From assembly GCA_008933995.1 (NCBI GenBank), contig WARS01000011.1, positions 6,118,016 to 6,182,015 of the forward strand: a stretch of DNA of 64,000 nt, in the 5' to 3' direction. Of the stretch, positions 54,238 to 64,000 are shown piece after piece. The notes below the pieces were generated by a model, which searched no databases, had not been told where the DNA came from, and was given only the letters and a program-made list of their open reading frames with translations. Position numbers and translations under genes: made by a program. How positions within the stretch are numbered: position 1 is the stretch's first letter; every line of letters starts with the position of its first letter. This stretch comes from Datnioides undecimradiatus (lineage: Eukaryota; Chordata; Actinopteri; Lobotiformes; Datnioididae).

Positions 54238-57200
54238 ACAACACGCATGTGTGCGTCTCTGGAAGTGAGATAGGTTTCACAGAGACAGACTGCCATCAGC
54301 TGATCTTATGTAATATTCCTTTGCCAGTTCTTCTGATAAAAATTACTTAAAAAGGTGCTGAGAGTGGGATTTGACTGGCACCACATTAAGTCCAGTAGGA
54401 GGAGTGAGGTATTCTCCCACCTACTCTTATATAAGAATAGACTACAGGGATAGAAAAGCTGATCAGAGTGTGAGACGCTGAGGACAGAGAGGACGACATG
54501 AGGAGAATGAGTCTGAGGGTGGTGTGTGGGGAGGTTATTTGTTTTTGTTTCCTTAATTAATGAGTTTATCACTCTTTTCTGAGTGCGACATTAATGGCTA
54601 TGACATATCATTAATTCATGCCCCGAATCGAAATTCACTTTGCGAAAACAGGACCAAGGAGTTAAGTTAGAAAAACATACAAACCGACAAACTAAAATCT
54701 TCAAATTGTGAGGATCGTAAAATTAATGACTTCAACTTTCAAATCTGCATGTGATGCTCAAATTTAAGTCTGCCAAAATCTGGACTGTTTTCCAATTTAT
54801 GCACGAGACAGGAACCATAAAGCAGCTTTTACGCGTAATTAGAAGTTACAGAAAATCAAAAATCAAAATCTATAATCACACTAGCAGCACAGTTCTTTGA
54901 CCTTTTCCTTCCCAGTAGTGGGGCAAAATATGCATGTACGACAACAGTAGAAATGATAGCCAAACTGTAACCTGAAGTGTGCTCTAAACTCATGTCAGAC
55001 TATAATAGGCTTGGCAAGTTCAGCTCTACTTCGTCTCATTTATCAAGGTTTATACATTTAAGACTTTTACATTTAGCGTTTTAAAAAATGTTAGTCTCTT
55101 TTACATTTTTATATTTAATTTACAGTTTGAATCTGTTGCAGCTGCACTTTGTTAGACTTAGTTCTGCCACAAGCTTAAAGGCTCTATATGGCGCACTTAG
55201 AAAAGCCTTACTACTGATGACACTGATGGCTGTAGTGAAGGCAATCAAATGACACACAAAGACTGGAATAACTGCTGAAATGAAGACTAAATACTTAAAA
55301 TAAATTCAGAATACCTTTACTATCCATAATGCCCCTATATTTTGAAGTACTGGCTCCATGACACAAGTAACATGCCTTTTCAAATCATCAGACAACACCA
55401 GATCTAGCAAAATTGTTGAATGAAAACAGCAAAATACACCCCAGGAGTCTAGATGAATTGAATTTAATTAAAATCATGCACGAGACAGGAACCTTCTTGT
55501 GGAACCTTCTTTAAATGAGAGTTTTGTTGATGTGCTGTTCTGTAATAATTTTGCAAATGCTATGACACTGATGACTCCACTTGTGGTCAGATTACATTAC
55601 TGAATTTAGGACAGATTGTCATTTGGGTGACATTATAGGTTGACGTTAGAGTCAGATCATTGGCTGTGTTTGCTGTAACCATATGGAAACAAGTTCACTC
55701 CTCTACATTCAACTTAGATTAATCTGCACAAAGCGATCCTTTACTTTACTCTAATGTACTTTTAATTCTGGTTGTTTTCAACACTTTGACTGCTTTTTGA
55801 GTACTTTTCCATCCATGACTACAGGAGACGTAGTTAGACTGATTGAGTGTGACTGCTGAGCTCCACAGTGTGAATCGAGTCTTTCTATAAGACCATGTCT
55901 GAAAATGTTGGGCTAATTTGAGCCTCCGGCATCAACGGGCCTGCAAAATTAAAAAAAGGATAGTTTTCTTTCTCACAGTATCACAGTGGAGACTCTGTGA
56001 GCTCAAAAACAAAGCTTCAGCCTCACTCAAAGGGAGGACTATCTGATGCTCGTCTTATCAAGTCATCCATGACTGATTGTAAGTAACCACAAAAATTCAA
56101 TAAGGAGACCTACGTTATAAGAAGTGAATATCCTTTTTGAATGTACAGTCATTCGTGTCAGTAAAAGCACTGTTTTTATATTAATGATTTTTATATTATT
56201 GGGTTAGTTTTCAACAAAAACTCTGAACTATCCTACTCATTTCTTGTAGCCATTTGTTTGACTGTACAGTGGTCCAGTGTGCACAGTGCTGCCCTGTCTG
56301 AATGAGTCAACGCTTTATTGTTGCTTCACTGATCCCTTTAAACACCCCAATGAGCATGAATTTACAGACATTCATGTGTTTCTCACTTCTTCACTTGCTC
56401 TCGTCACCATGTGTTTCACTAAGTACATGTTACGCATACTGTTCTTCAGCTGTGCACACAGTTATAACACAAACAAGACAAGTCAAGTCGCACACCAATC
56501 ATACTGTGGGAATCACCTGAGATCACCAATGTCAGACACTACAGTTGAAGTCCTGCAAGGATGAAACATTTGTGCTCCTGCAATGGTCGCTACCTGTCTT
56601 TACTAGTACTCCTACTGCTGATACTGATAATTAAGTTCCCATATGTGATTGTATGATACATCATCATGATCACCTTTAAATCTTTTACACAAGTATTCGA
56701 TTTAACTTGATCTGGCTGTAGGTTGTCTAAACTTTCTCTTTAAAACCTCTCAAACAGTAAATTTGTCAAAAATGTGATGTATAAACATATGGTAACTTAT
56801 AAGTTGATCAACAGATGTCATTTATTTAGTAAATTCCAGACATTAGATGGATCAAACCGTAATCATCGACTGTTTTTGGTGCAAGCAAGCCAATTGTCAT
56901 GTCACCAACTATTTGCAATGTGATAATTTGCTTAGTTTTCTTCTTTTCAGTTACACAATTTCTGATTTCACTTGACTTTTTTTTAACTGTCAGTCAGAAA
57001 AAAATAAAAACTTGAAGAAATTACAAACGGCTGCAAATAACTTCTATCAGGCAGTAGTTTAGTTTGGGTTAGCAGTTTAAATCCTAAAACTTAATTTAAT
57101 CTGATAATTATAACATTAATTTGCTGTGAAATTAGCTGTATCTATAGCGGCATCATTGTCATGCTTCAGATAATTTCACCATATCTCATGAAAAAAACAT

Positions 57201-57462
57201 ATATGCATAAAGATCACTGTGGCTCTCTGCATTTTGGGCTGTGTCCACAGTCACAGTCATACACTATTTACCTTGTATGCAGTGCTGCGTTTGGCCAGGA
57301 TCTTAAGCTCAGGCTGCTGAAAGATGTAGCAATGACCACAAAAGATACAGAAGAGTATCAAGAGATACAACAACACAGCACACAGAGTGTACCAGATGAG
57401 TCTGCAGATAGTATCACTTACCACAGTTACCAGACAGACACAGACACAGACGCGCACACGCG

Positions 57463-57493
<31 letters not shown>

Positions 57494-58004
57494 CCCAACA
57501 AGTTCTTCAGCTGAGCAGTCACAGTCCTAAAACAGCTCATAAAGCAAATTGTGACCTCTCCCCTCACTTTACATCGCAAGCGCAGACTGCTTTTCTATTC
57601 ACACTCCTCTGTTGCTGCTTTTGTTACAGACAACGTGTCACATGTGTGTTGTAAAGTAAATGAAGGGTTTGTGATGTGACGGTGAGTCTGTGCCTGCGTG
57701 TCTGTGTGTGTGTGTGCGTGTGTTTGGTGTGTGTGTGAGACAGAGAGAGAGAGGACAGGAGAGCACGTGCCAGGCAGGGCTGAGCTATTAGCAGGCCACT
57801 TGAGATGGGTTATGTAACAGCGTTGTGGCTGCTGCAGTACCTGCTAGGCCTGTAGTCGCTGTCATAATTTTACACACAAACACCCGCGCACTGATTCACA
57901 TCCACATGCACAACACGGCAGCAGAGCAGACACTCAGTGTAACATGATCCTTCTCTTTTGCTTGGCACCACATCACTTTGTCCTATCCAAACAGATGCAC
58001 TCAT

Positions 58005-58056
<52 letters not shown>

Positions 58057-61000
58057 TGTGCATGGGTGTGTGTCTTTGAGGTCATCAGGTTTCAGCTTTT
58101 TTCCAACAAGGAGAGGAGAGGGCAGAGTTTTTAGTTGTGCAGTAGTTTCCTGTTGAGTTGTTGTAGTAGTGCTGTAGTGCCCTACAGTGTGCCCCCCCCC
58201 CACACACACACACACACACTTAACACACTTACTACCTGAACACCTGACACAAGTCAAAGCCTACTCTGTGTGTTGTGCTGACAGATAAATCAGGATCCTG
58301 CAGAGATCACCATCATGGACTCCTCTACATTCTAATTCAGCTGTTTTTCCATTGCAGCTCTTGTCAGGGCAGCTTTGCATTCTGAGCCAGTGTAACTTGC
58401 TGTGTGTGAGCAGGTTAAAGAAGGACTCTAGTAATGTAGTTATACACTTCCATGAACTCCACTTTGGTTACATGTTTTAATTGAATGAATTTATTATTTT
58501 TGCAGCTGCAGCAAATTAAGAATGTTAAGAAGGTGGTATTGCTTGTCATTTGTGCCATGTAACCATGATTTTAATCATGCTCTATGGTTCCTGTCTCGTG
58601 CATGAGAATCGAAGACAAATAAATCTCAGCAGTAAAGACGGAAATATTCTGACATCCAGTCACACTGGAGCCTACATTTCCCCAAAATGTAACCAATAAC
58701 ATCTTTCTCTTTCAAAGTCCACATCCTCACTTTTATAATCTGCATTACTAAACCACTGGCCACAGCCTCTGGTCCACACAACAACAACAACAACCACCTG
58801 GTTGTTGTTTGGTTGGAGGTTTGACCCTTTAAGATAAGTGATGAAATAGGCAAAGTTGTGGCAAAACCCTTACTCTAATGAAAGTATGAATGGACCGGCT
58901 ATTTTATTTGAGGTTTTCTTTGTTTACTTTTTCTCTCTCTGCTCTGCTATAAAAAGCTGACACTTACCTCCGTGCACCAACATTTAAAAAAACATTTAAA
59001 TCAGAACAAGATTCTGTCATTTCTGTCAATCAAATCTGATCAGACGACACCCCCACAGCCTTGATGAATCTGACTGCTCTCTTAATAGACAATAGTTCCT
59101 TATTTAGATGTGAATATTCAATGTTACTGAGAAAAACTAAAGATTTGACACAGAGAGGCCAGGAGAGTTAAAGTTATTCCACCAATCACATTTTTTATAA
59201 AACGTGTGCTACATGAAGTAACAAAACCGAAAACACAAATTGTTTGAGCCCCAGTCTCCCTCCCCTCAATGAGTGTTTCTGCTCTGCAGCATATTAGGAG
59301 GTGTTAATATAAATTCCTGACTCATCATTACCTCATCATTCAGCGATACTTTGGCCTGGCATCACAGAACCGACCTGTTGGAGGACCTGCTGGTGCATAT
59401 TAATTCAATGCCTGTCACCTGTTTGTTATGCAAATTGTTCATTATAATGCCACCATTTTTATGCCCATCATGGCCAAATGTTAATCACAAAATGTGCCAT
59501 TGTGCTCCGAGGCTTCATTTGAATCCATTAACCCCACGGCAACACCTTTAGTTGCCCTTACATCCTTCAACTTCTTGTCTGTGTGTCAGTGCAGCAAGTT
59601 GGTGCATTGATGATAATTGAGCTGGACTGGGTTTAATTACTATTTAACCACAGTGTGTCCCAGCAGGTTAGGAGCTCAGCACAGAGAAGACAACCTGAGC
59701 ACAGAGACCCATCTCTCTCCAGCAGCGAGGGGGGAGGAGAATAAATTGGGATGCTTGGCACAGGCCTAGAGGCTCAGTCTCATTTTTTCGATCGCGCGTC
59801 TGCTGTAGAGGCTCACGCTTGTCTAGCACACACTGTGCAAGTCTGCAAAGTGAGGAAGGCTGCACAACTTTGAGAATTCAGCACGGAGAGATCTGTATGC
59901 TGACTGGTGCAGCTCACCAGCAAAATATGAATTAGGGGGCAAAATGTATGCGTTTGTTTGTCCATATGTTCCTGGAATAACATACAAAATATCTGATCCT
60001 TGGGTGTGTTATGTAAATGTGTGCCATCTTAAAAAAATAGTGCAGTGCAGTCTCAAATTCTTCCCTGCTCTTTCTTGAATGATTACTCTGTTTTATACTT
60101 TGCGAACACAGAACACGAATGCTTCACTTAACTTGGGCTGCAGTAGTTTGATAGAGCAGCTTTTAAAGGTGCAGGAAACTGCATTACAAAAAGCACTGTG
60201 TGACAATTTCCTGTGGGTATGTATTCTGCGTTTGTTTGGTCTACTGACCGCAATCATCTGGGCTACGTAGCTCTCAGGGCCGGTGTACTCAGTCGGATCC
60301 TTCACCCTCACCAGAACCAAGAAGTAAAGGTAGTGCCACATGTTGTGCTCAGATTTGATATGCTCCTCGAAGGACACCGTCTTGTTGTCAAACTTGTCCC
60401 TTTCCAACCCTGCAATAAAATTTGCTCCATTTAACATGAGCTCCTCAAAACATGCTGTCAATCATTCGCATTCACTGTAGTATTGGTTGAACCGCATACG
60501 CACCACAGATGAAACAGGTGGTTTTCAGGATCTCCTCTTTCCCTTGTTTTTCACTTCTCAAGTCAGCGAATGTGTCAATTATGACACCAAAGATGAGATT
60601 AAGAACGATGATGATGACGACGAAGAAGAACAGAAGATCATAAACCACTCGGGCCACAAACAGAGGCTCCTGAATGGTCAAGTGAAAAGTGTAGATATGC
60701 ATTATTTAACTTTCGCCATCGCAGTTACCATATACCGAAGCTAATGTGGCATTTCTGTTTCCTCATTAAAAACAAACACTAATTGATAAAAAATCTAATT
60801 AATTTGTTAATTTTGAGGTTGTCTTACCTCCTTGGAGGGTCTCCTGAGAATGTCTCCCACACCTCCTCCATTTCGCAGTCCCTGGTTCAGCACTGTGATT
60901 ATGCACATAAGCAGAGTGTCGCACACCCGCTCTATCTCATCGTCCTCATCTAGAGCACACAGGACAAGAGAGCATAGACAGAGAGCGACAAGAGAAGTTA

Positions 61001-64000
61001 TTGAAATATATAAGAATTGGAAAAAACACATGAAAACAGCTCTGGATTATCTACATTTTTGTCACAGCAAATTTAGAGTCGCTCCCTTTCATCACTTCAT
61101 TCGACTCGTTTGACGACTCCAGCATCACTCACAACCATAACATCTGAACTGATTTTTCAAAACTCAGATTAAACTCACATTAAATGATTGATCTAAGTTT
61201 AACAGAATTCAATTAAAATACAGTACAAATGTGCAAAAGACTTTAGGAAGCCTCAAGTCAAACTCAAATACAGTCTGACCTAACTTAAAACATTTTATCT
61301 CATAGTCCACTCATTAGTATTTACTGAAAACTAATGAGTGGACTATGAGTTAAAACCATGAGAAGGTGCCTCATGGGAATAGCAGATGTGTTGATGTGAC
61401 TAAAGATCAGATGGATCCCTATAACTCCCTCAACAAAAAAACAATTAAAAGAGTTCAAACCCCCTAAACTATTACGAAATGCAATCTATTATTTATATTA
61501 CATATGAAATGTGCTTATACTGTAGACCATGAACAGCTGCAAGGGACAGAGAGGAGATGAAGGATGTGGATGAGATCACGTGCATGCCCCTATGGTGCAG
61601 GTGATCCATGGAGACGCAGGCGAACAAACAGGAGTGTGAGTCACTCCCTCTGCCTCATCAAGTTTCTCTGTGAGTGAGCGTGAGCGTGAGCGTGTGTGTG
61701 TGTGTGTGTGTGTTAGAAACAGTGTATGATTGTGTGTGTGCATAACCTTTCAGGAACTGACTACTGCCTGAAAGGTCACATACACACCCACACCCCGGTC
61801 AGACCACAAAATCTTAAAACTTGTCAACTCAACTTTCATAATTGGCAGGATGTGAAGTGAAATAAGATTAAATAAAAGACAGTATCATTTATTTTAATCA
61901 TAAAACTTACCAAGAATTGATTTAGGTGTCGAAACAGGGCAGCTTTCTTTCATACAGGAGTCAGGAACTCCTTTGGTACTCAATAAATCCCTTTTTTCTT
62001 TTCAAAATAATAAAAGGAGGAAAAAAGGAAAATATGCAGTTGATTAATGATAACAGGGCTGAGAATTTACAAATGAAAAAAGATGGTTAAATTGCACTCT
62101 GGCATTAAAAGTCCTTTCCGCTAATTCTCATCAGCGCCAGAAAAATCAGCAAGAAAAGATATAGTCAGACATTATGTAAACTGAGGCAGCAGCTGCTGGG
62201 TGGGCGGTGAAGTGTTGCTGAAAAAACCTGAACAAATCATTTGCACATCGGCAGAGCCCTGAGCAGCAGAGGAGCTGTTCTTGAGTGTGATCAGCTTAGG
62301 CAGACAGGCAGCAGGAGAACTGTACACCTGGGTCAGGGTGTCACCAAAAGGGCTTTCTTAACCGACAGGCTGGAGGACAGAGGGTCGGGCCGGGTGACAG
62401 GGGACAAAGAAAGGGGGAGAAAAAGAGTGGAGGGGACAGAGGAGGGCTGAGGAGGGGCACAGGGGTTGCAGGCCCGAGGCAGCATCGGTGCGGACAGGGT
62501 GCTCCTCAGCTCTGACGGAGATCTGGTTGTGCCTCAGCTCACCCCACAGCGCGCAGATAGACAGGCGTGAGCCCAGCTGGTTACATAACCCACCACTGCT
62601 CTGCTGTGGCTGCCGTGCTCTATTCAGCAAAACACAGGATGGCGCGGCCACCAGGTTATGCAACAGGTGCACATGTGCTAGCAGGTTGTCTTCCTGACCA
62701 TCCGAGCTCTGTGGCAGAGCTCATTAACACTCCCACACTCTACACAGTGTTTTCAAAACATGTGTCTGGGTATGTATACACACTATAATGTACACATACT
62801 TCAATTCATTAAGTAGAGATTCAAAATATGTAAACGTTGATTCTACAGTTAACAGAAATTGTAAAAAAAATTTTTTAAAACAAAACACAGTCATACTCAA
62901 AACTGTGAAACAACTCAGCATGGCAACACCAAGTTGTGCAATAGATCCATTCTGAGCCAAAGAACCTTTTCAGTGATTGGCCTGACAGTTCAGAGGTTAC
63001 TGTCATGTGCTTAAGTGTCACATATATACAGTATGTAGATCTACCTACTGCAGAGTATGTCACTTATCTCTCATTTTGCTCTGAAACTCATTAACTTTTA
63101 GGATTTACAATGTCTGGGTTACTGATTCATTTAGAACAGAGAGGGAACACACAGACAATACAGAGACTTAGTTTATGATGGTTCAGAACGTGGTTTAGCT
63201 TAACTTAGGTTAGATTCAGTCACAGCATAAAACAAAGAATTATAAACTCACAGGCACTTTTTTGTGTAAGAATATTAGGAATATTTAAAACGGTATAGTC
63301 TGGACAGAAGGCAAGGGGGGAAGACGGAGCACCACCTGCAACAAATGTGCTTAGACAGACTAAAACCAAGACAAAGCAATTAAGGGGCAGCATCTTAGAG
63401 CACTCGAACCCCTGTGATTAACAGACTTATTTTGCTAAGTCAGGAGTCAAGCTGCACCTCACGTAAAAGTGCTTTACATTGTAAAAAACACTTAAGAAAG
63501 ATTATCTGGTCCCTTCACTGTGCATGGTGCATTTAAATCATTACTGAGCATGTTTTAGCTGTTCAAAAAAGCTCTCACCTCGTGCAGGAAGTCGATCCAC
63601 CTCCATGCGGAAGTCATCCTTGAGGAAGAGGAAACCAATGATGGAGAAGAAGTAGACGAGAAAGATGGCCAGGACCGCAGTTAGAATAATCGAGCGACCA
63701 TTCCTCGTCACACTCTTTATCACATTGAGCAGTGTCTCCTCTCGGATCACCAGGTCGAACAACTGTGGAGGGAGATCAACGAGCCAGTGGGCCATCAGAA
63801 AACAGACTCATTCAGCAACTGTTTTTGCATAGTTACAGTGTTTGCATCTGAAGTGCCACACTGATCAGTCATAATGTAACAGAATGATTGACAGAATGAA
63901 GACTGATTTCTTACCAAAAAGCTGTAGAAGAACTCGTGCACAAAGAGTCCCAGGATGCAGATGATGGCATAGCCCAAATGGTAGATGAAGAGCATGTCCA
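51524..64000 (-). CDS. ITPR2: Inositol 1,4,5-trisphosphate receptor type 2, C-terminal part
   Basis: ITPR2 is an ER calcium-release channel opened by IP3. Only its last eight coding exons are in the window, and the gene runs off the right edge. Exons 64000-63915, 63762-63579, 61997-61911, 60949-60828, 60669-60504, 60409-60249, 53471-53310 and 51604-51524 join in frame to about 348 residues. In order they give a transmembrane segment ([20 protein letters not shown]), S5 ([20 protein letters not shown]), the luminal loop, the selectivity filter GGGVGD, S6 ([20 protein letters not shown]), the Zn-type linker with CFICG and [10 protein letters not shown], and the C-terminal coiled coil. [21 protein letters not shown], the ending [15 protein letters not shown] and the synteny favour type 2 over types 1 and 3. 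Confidence 0.95.
51605..53309 (-). other. ITPR2: ITPR2 last intron
   Basis: This 1.7-kb intron shows no exon, long repeat or clear motif. Confidence 0.6.
53310..53471 (-). CDS. ITPR2: ITPR2 C-terminal coiled-coil exon
   Basis: The acceptor is ctcccag and the donor gtagag. The 162 bases encode [20 protein letters not shown] onward to [11 protein letters not shown], 54 residues. The heptad pattern of [20 protein letters not shown] is the tetrameric coiled coil at the receptor's cytosolic end. Confidence 0.95.
53926..53999. repeat. Compound (GT)n microsatellite
   Basis: Two GT tracts, 53926-53941 and 53954-53999, with a short imperfect spacer. Confidence 0.96.
54207..54234. repeat. (GT)14 microsatellite
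   Basis: Uninterrupted GT units in the large ITPR2 intron. Confidence 0.95.
54799..54816 (+). repeat. Dispersed 18-bp motif, copy 1
   Basis: ATGCACGAGACAGGAACC, exact match to the copies at 55476 and (inverted) 58603. Identity with the inverted copy extends further right through ATA-AGCA with one difference. Confidence 0.8.
55476..55493 (+). repeat. Dispersed 18-bp motif, copy 2
   Basis: Same 18 bases as the copy at 54799. The right flank differs (ttcttgtgg). Confidence 0.8.
57467..57493. repeat. (CA)13 microsatellite
   Basis: Uninterrupted CA units in the large ITPR2 intron, next to degenerate CA/CG-rich sequence. Confidence 0.95.
58007..58055. repeat. (TG)24 microsatellite
   Basis: Uninterrupted TG units in the large ITPR2 intron. 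Confidence 0.97.
58586..58603 (-). repeat. Dispersed 18-bp motif, copy 3 (inverted)
   Basis: The minus strand reads ATGCACGAGACAGGAACC. Flanked by AACCAT and a short palindrome ATGATTTTAATCAT on the left. Confidence 0.8.
59422..59435 (+). promoter_or_regulatory. SOX-OCT-like composite element
   Basis: TTTGTTATGCAAAT joins a SOX half (TTTGTT) directly to a perfect octamer (ATGCAAAT), the arrangement of the well-known SOX2-OCT4 composite. Surrounding sequence is rich in ATTA cores and lacks simple repeats. Confidence 0.45.
60249..60409 (-). CDS. ITPR2: ITPR2 linker-domain exon
   Basis: The acceptor is ttgcag and the donor gtcagt. It encodes [20 protein letters not shown], then [20 protein letters not shown] and [13 protein letters not shown]. 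The His pair in HIKSEH completes the C2H2-type zinc-binding linker begun by CFIC in the previous exon. Confidence 0.95.
60504..60669 (-). CDS. ITPR2: ITPR2 S6 exon
   Basis: The acceptor is ccattcag and the donor gtgcgt. It encodes [20 protein letters not shown] onward through [20 protein letters not shown] and CFIC, 55 residues plus one base. It contains the pore-lining S6 helix and the first zinc cysteines. Confidence 0.96.
60828..60949 (-). CDS. ITPR2: ITPR2 pore exon
   Basis: The acceptor is gctctag and the donor gtaaga. It encodes (D)[20 protein letters not shown] and [20 protein letters not shown]: the pore helix and GGGVGD selectivity filter. Confidence 0.96.
61293..61355. repeat. Near-perfect 26-bp hairpin, 11-nt loop
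   Basis: The 20-base arm CTCATAGTCCACTCATTAGT (61299-61318) has an exact reverse complement at 61330-61349. After one mismatch the stem gains five more pairs (61293-61297 with 61351-61355). Confidence 0.9.
61692..61713. repeat. (GT)11 microsatellite
   Basis: Uninterrupted GT units preceded by three GTGAGC units. Confidence 0.93.
61911..61997 (-). CDS. ITPR2: ITPR2 luminal-loop exon
   Basis: The donor is gtaagt. The acceptor is unusual: the pyrimidine tract is followed by ttttgaaaag, then the exon starts with six A. It encodes [20 protein letters not shown] and PVSTPKSIL. The cysteine pair C-x4-C matches the human type 2 loop (EACAKENCSP). This start is chosen because the alternative AG six bases further on runs into a stop in the frame set by the upstream exon. 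Confidence 0.8.
61998..63578 (-). other. ITPR2: ITPR2 intron between S5 and luminal-loop exons
   Basis: No exon is recognised. A GC-rich patch at 62.24-62.72 kb has overlapping open frames on both strands but no family resemblance, and holds a D-box-like site (62580-62589). The rest is AT-rich. Confidence 0.55.
63579..63762 (-). CDS. ITPR2: ITPR2 S4-S5 exon
   Basis: The acceptor is ctccacag and the donor gtgaga. It encodes [20 protein letters not shown], then [20 protein letters not shown] and [21 protein letters not shown], 61 residues plus one base. The block is highly conserved among IP3 receptors. Confidence 0.97.
63915..64000 (-). CDS. ITPR2: ITPR2 transmembrane exon, cut by window edge
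   Basis: The donor is gtaaga. The 28 readable residues run [20 protein letters not shown] and HEFFYSFL, a hydrophobic membrane segment before the LFDLV block. The exon continues past position 64000. Confidence 0.93.

Larger units (their letters stand above)
53472..60248 (-). other. ITPR2: Large ITPR2 intron (6.8 kb)
   Basis: No exon is seen. The intron carries (GT)n tracts at 53926-53999, 54207-54234 and 58007-58055, a (CA)n at 57467-57493, three copies of an 18-bp motif (54799, 55476 and 58586) and an enhancer-like stretch at about 59.33-59.57 kb with a SOX-OCT-like composite site. Confidence 0.65.
60950..61910 (-). other. ITPR2: ITPR2 intron with perfect hairpin
   Basis: Non-coding. It contains the inverted repeat at 61293-61355 and a (GT)11 tract at 61692-61713. 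Confidence 0.6.

Noticed and set aside
62358-62672. 104-codon frame in the GC-rich ITPR2 intron patch
   Set aside because: Open frames exist on both strands because of GC content; no domain or splice support.

Overview
The window is vertebrate nuclear DNA, almost certainly from a teleost fish. It holds large intron-containing genes with GT-AG introns, many (CA)n/(GT)n microsatellites, and interspersed repeats typical of teleosts. It contains no prokaryotic operons, CRISPR array or recognisable viral element. Five protein-coding genes can be assembled exon by exon. In order and orientation they are KRAS (-), RASSF8 (+), BHLHE41 (-), SSPN (+) and ITPR2 (-, 3' part only). This is the order and orientation I recall for human chromosome 12p12-p11, packed here into about 57 kb.

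Layout. 1-7.35 kb: intergenic, no gene recognised, several enhancer-like stretches. 7.35-18.2 kb: KRAS on the minus strand, with a long 3'UTR, both alternative last exons (4B and 4A), three constitutive coding exons and a probable 5' non-coding exon. 18.2-20.8 kb: short divergent spacer. 20.8-34.9 kb: RASSF8 on the plus strand, with a probable non-coding first exon, five coding exons and a long 3' region carrying a dispersed repeat. 36.2-39.2 kb: BHLHE41 on the minus strand, five exons. 39.2-41.0 kb: divergent upstream region with two perfect CACGTG E-boxes. 41.0-46.9 kb: SSPN on the plus strand, three coding exons. 46.9-50.3 kb: intergenic. 50.3-64 kb: the last eight coding exons of ITPR2 on the minus strand, from part of the membrane domain through the pore to the C-terminus.

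The genes do not form a pathway or operon. They are a conserved synteny block: a small GTPase, a RA-domain coiled-coil protein, a circadian bHLH repressor, a dystrophin-complex membrane protein and an ER calcium-release channel. The reading frames assembled are intact, and all splice phases join without a break.

I found no new multi-gene system. The items most worth checking are non-coding: UG-repeat tracts just inside two KRAS introns, the two E-boxes between BHLHE41 and SSPN, a CTCF-like motif inside a dispersed repeat, a SOX-OCT-like composite in an ITPR2 intron, perfect hairpins near 50.1 and 61.3 kb, and a short motif present three times in one ITPR2 intron.
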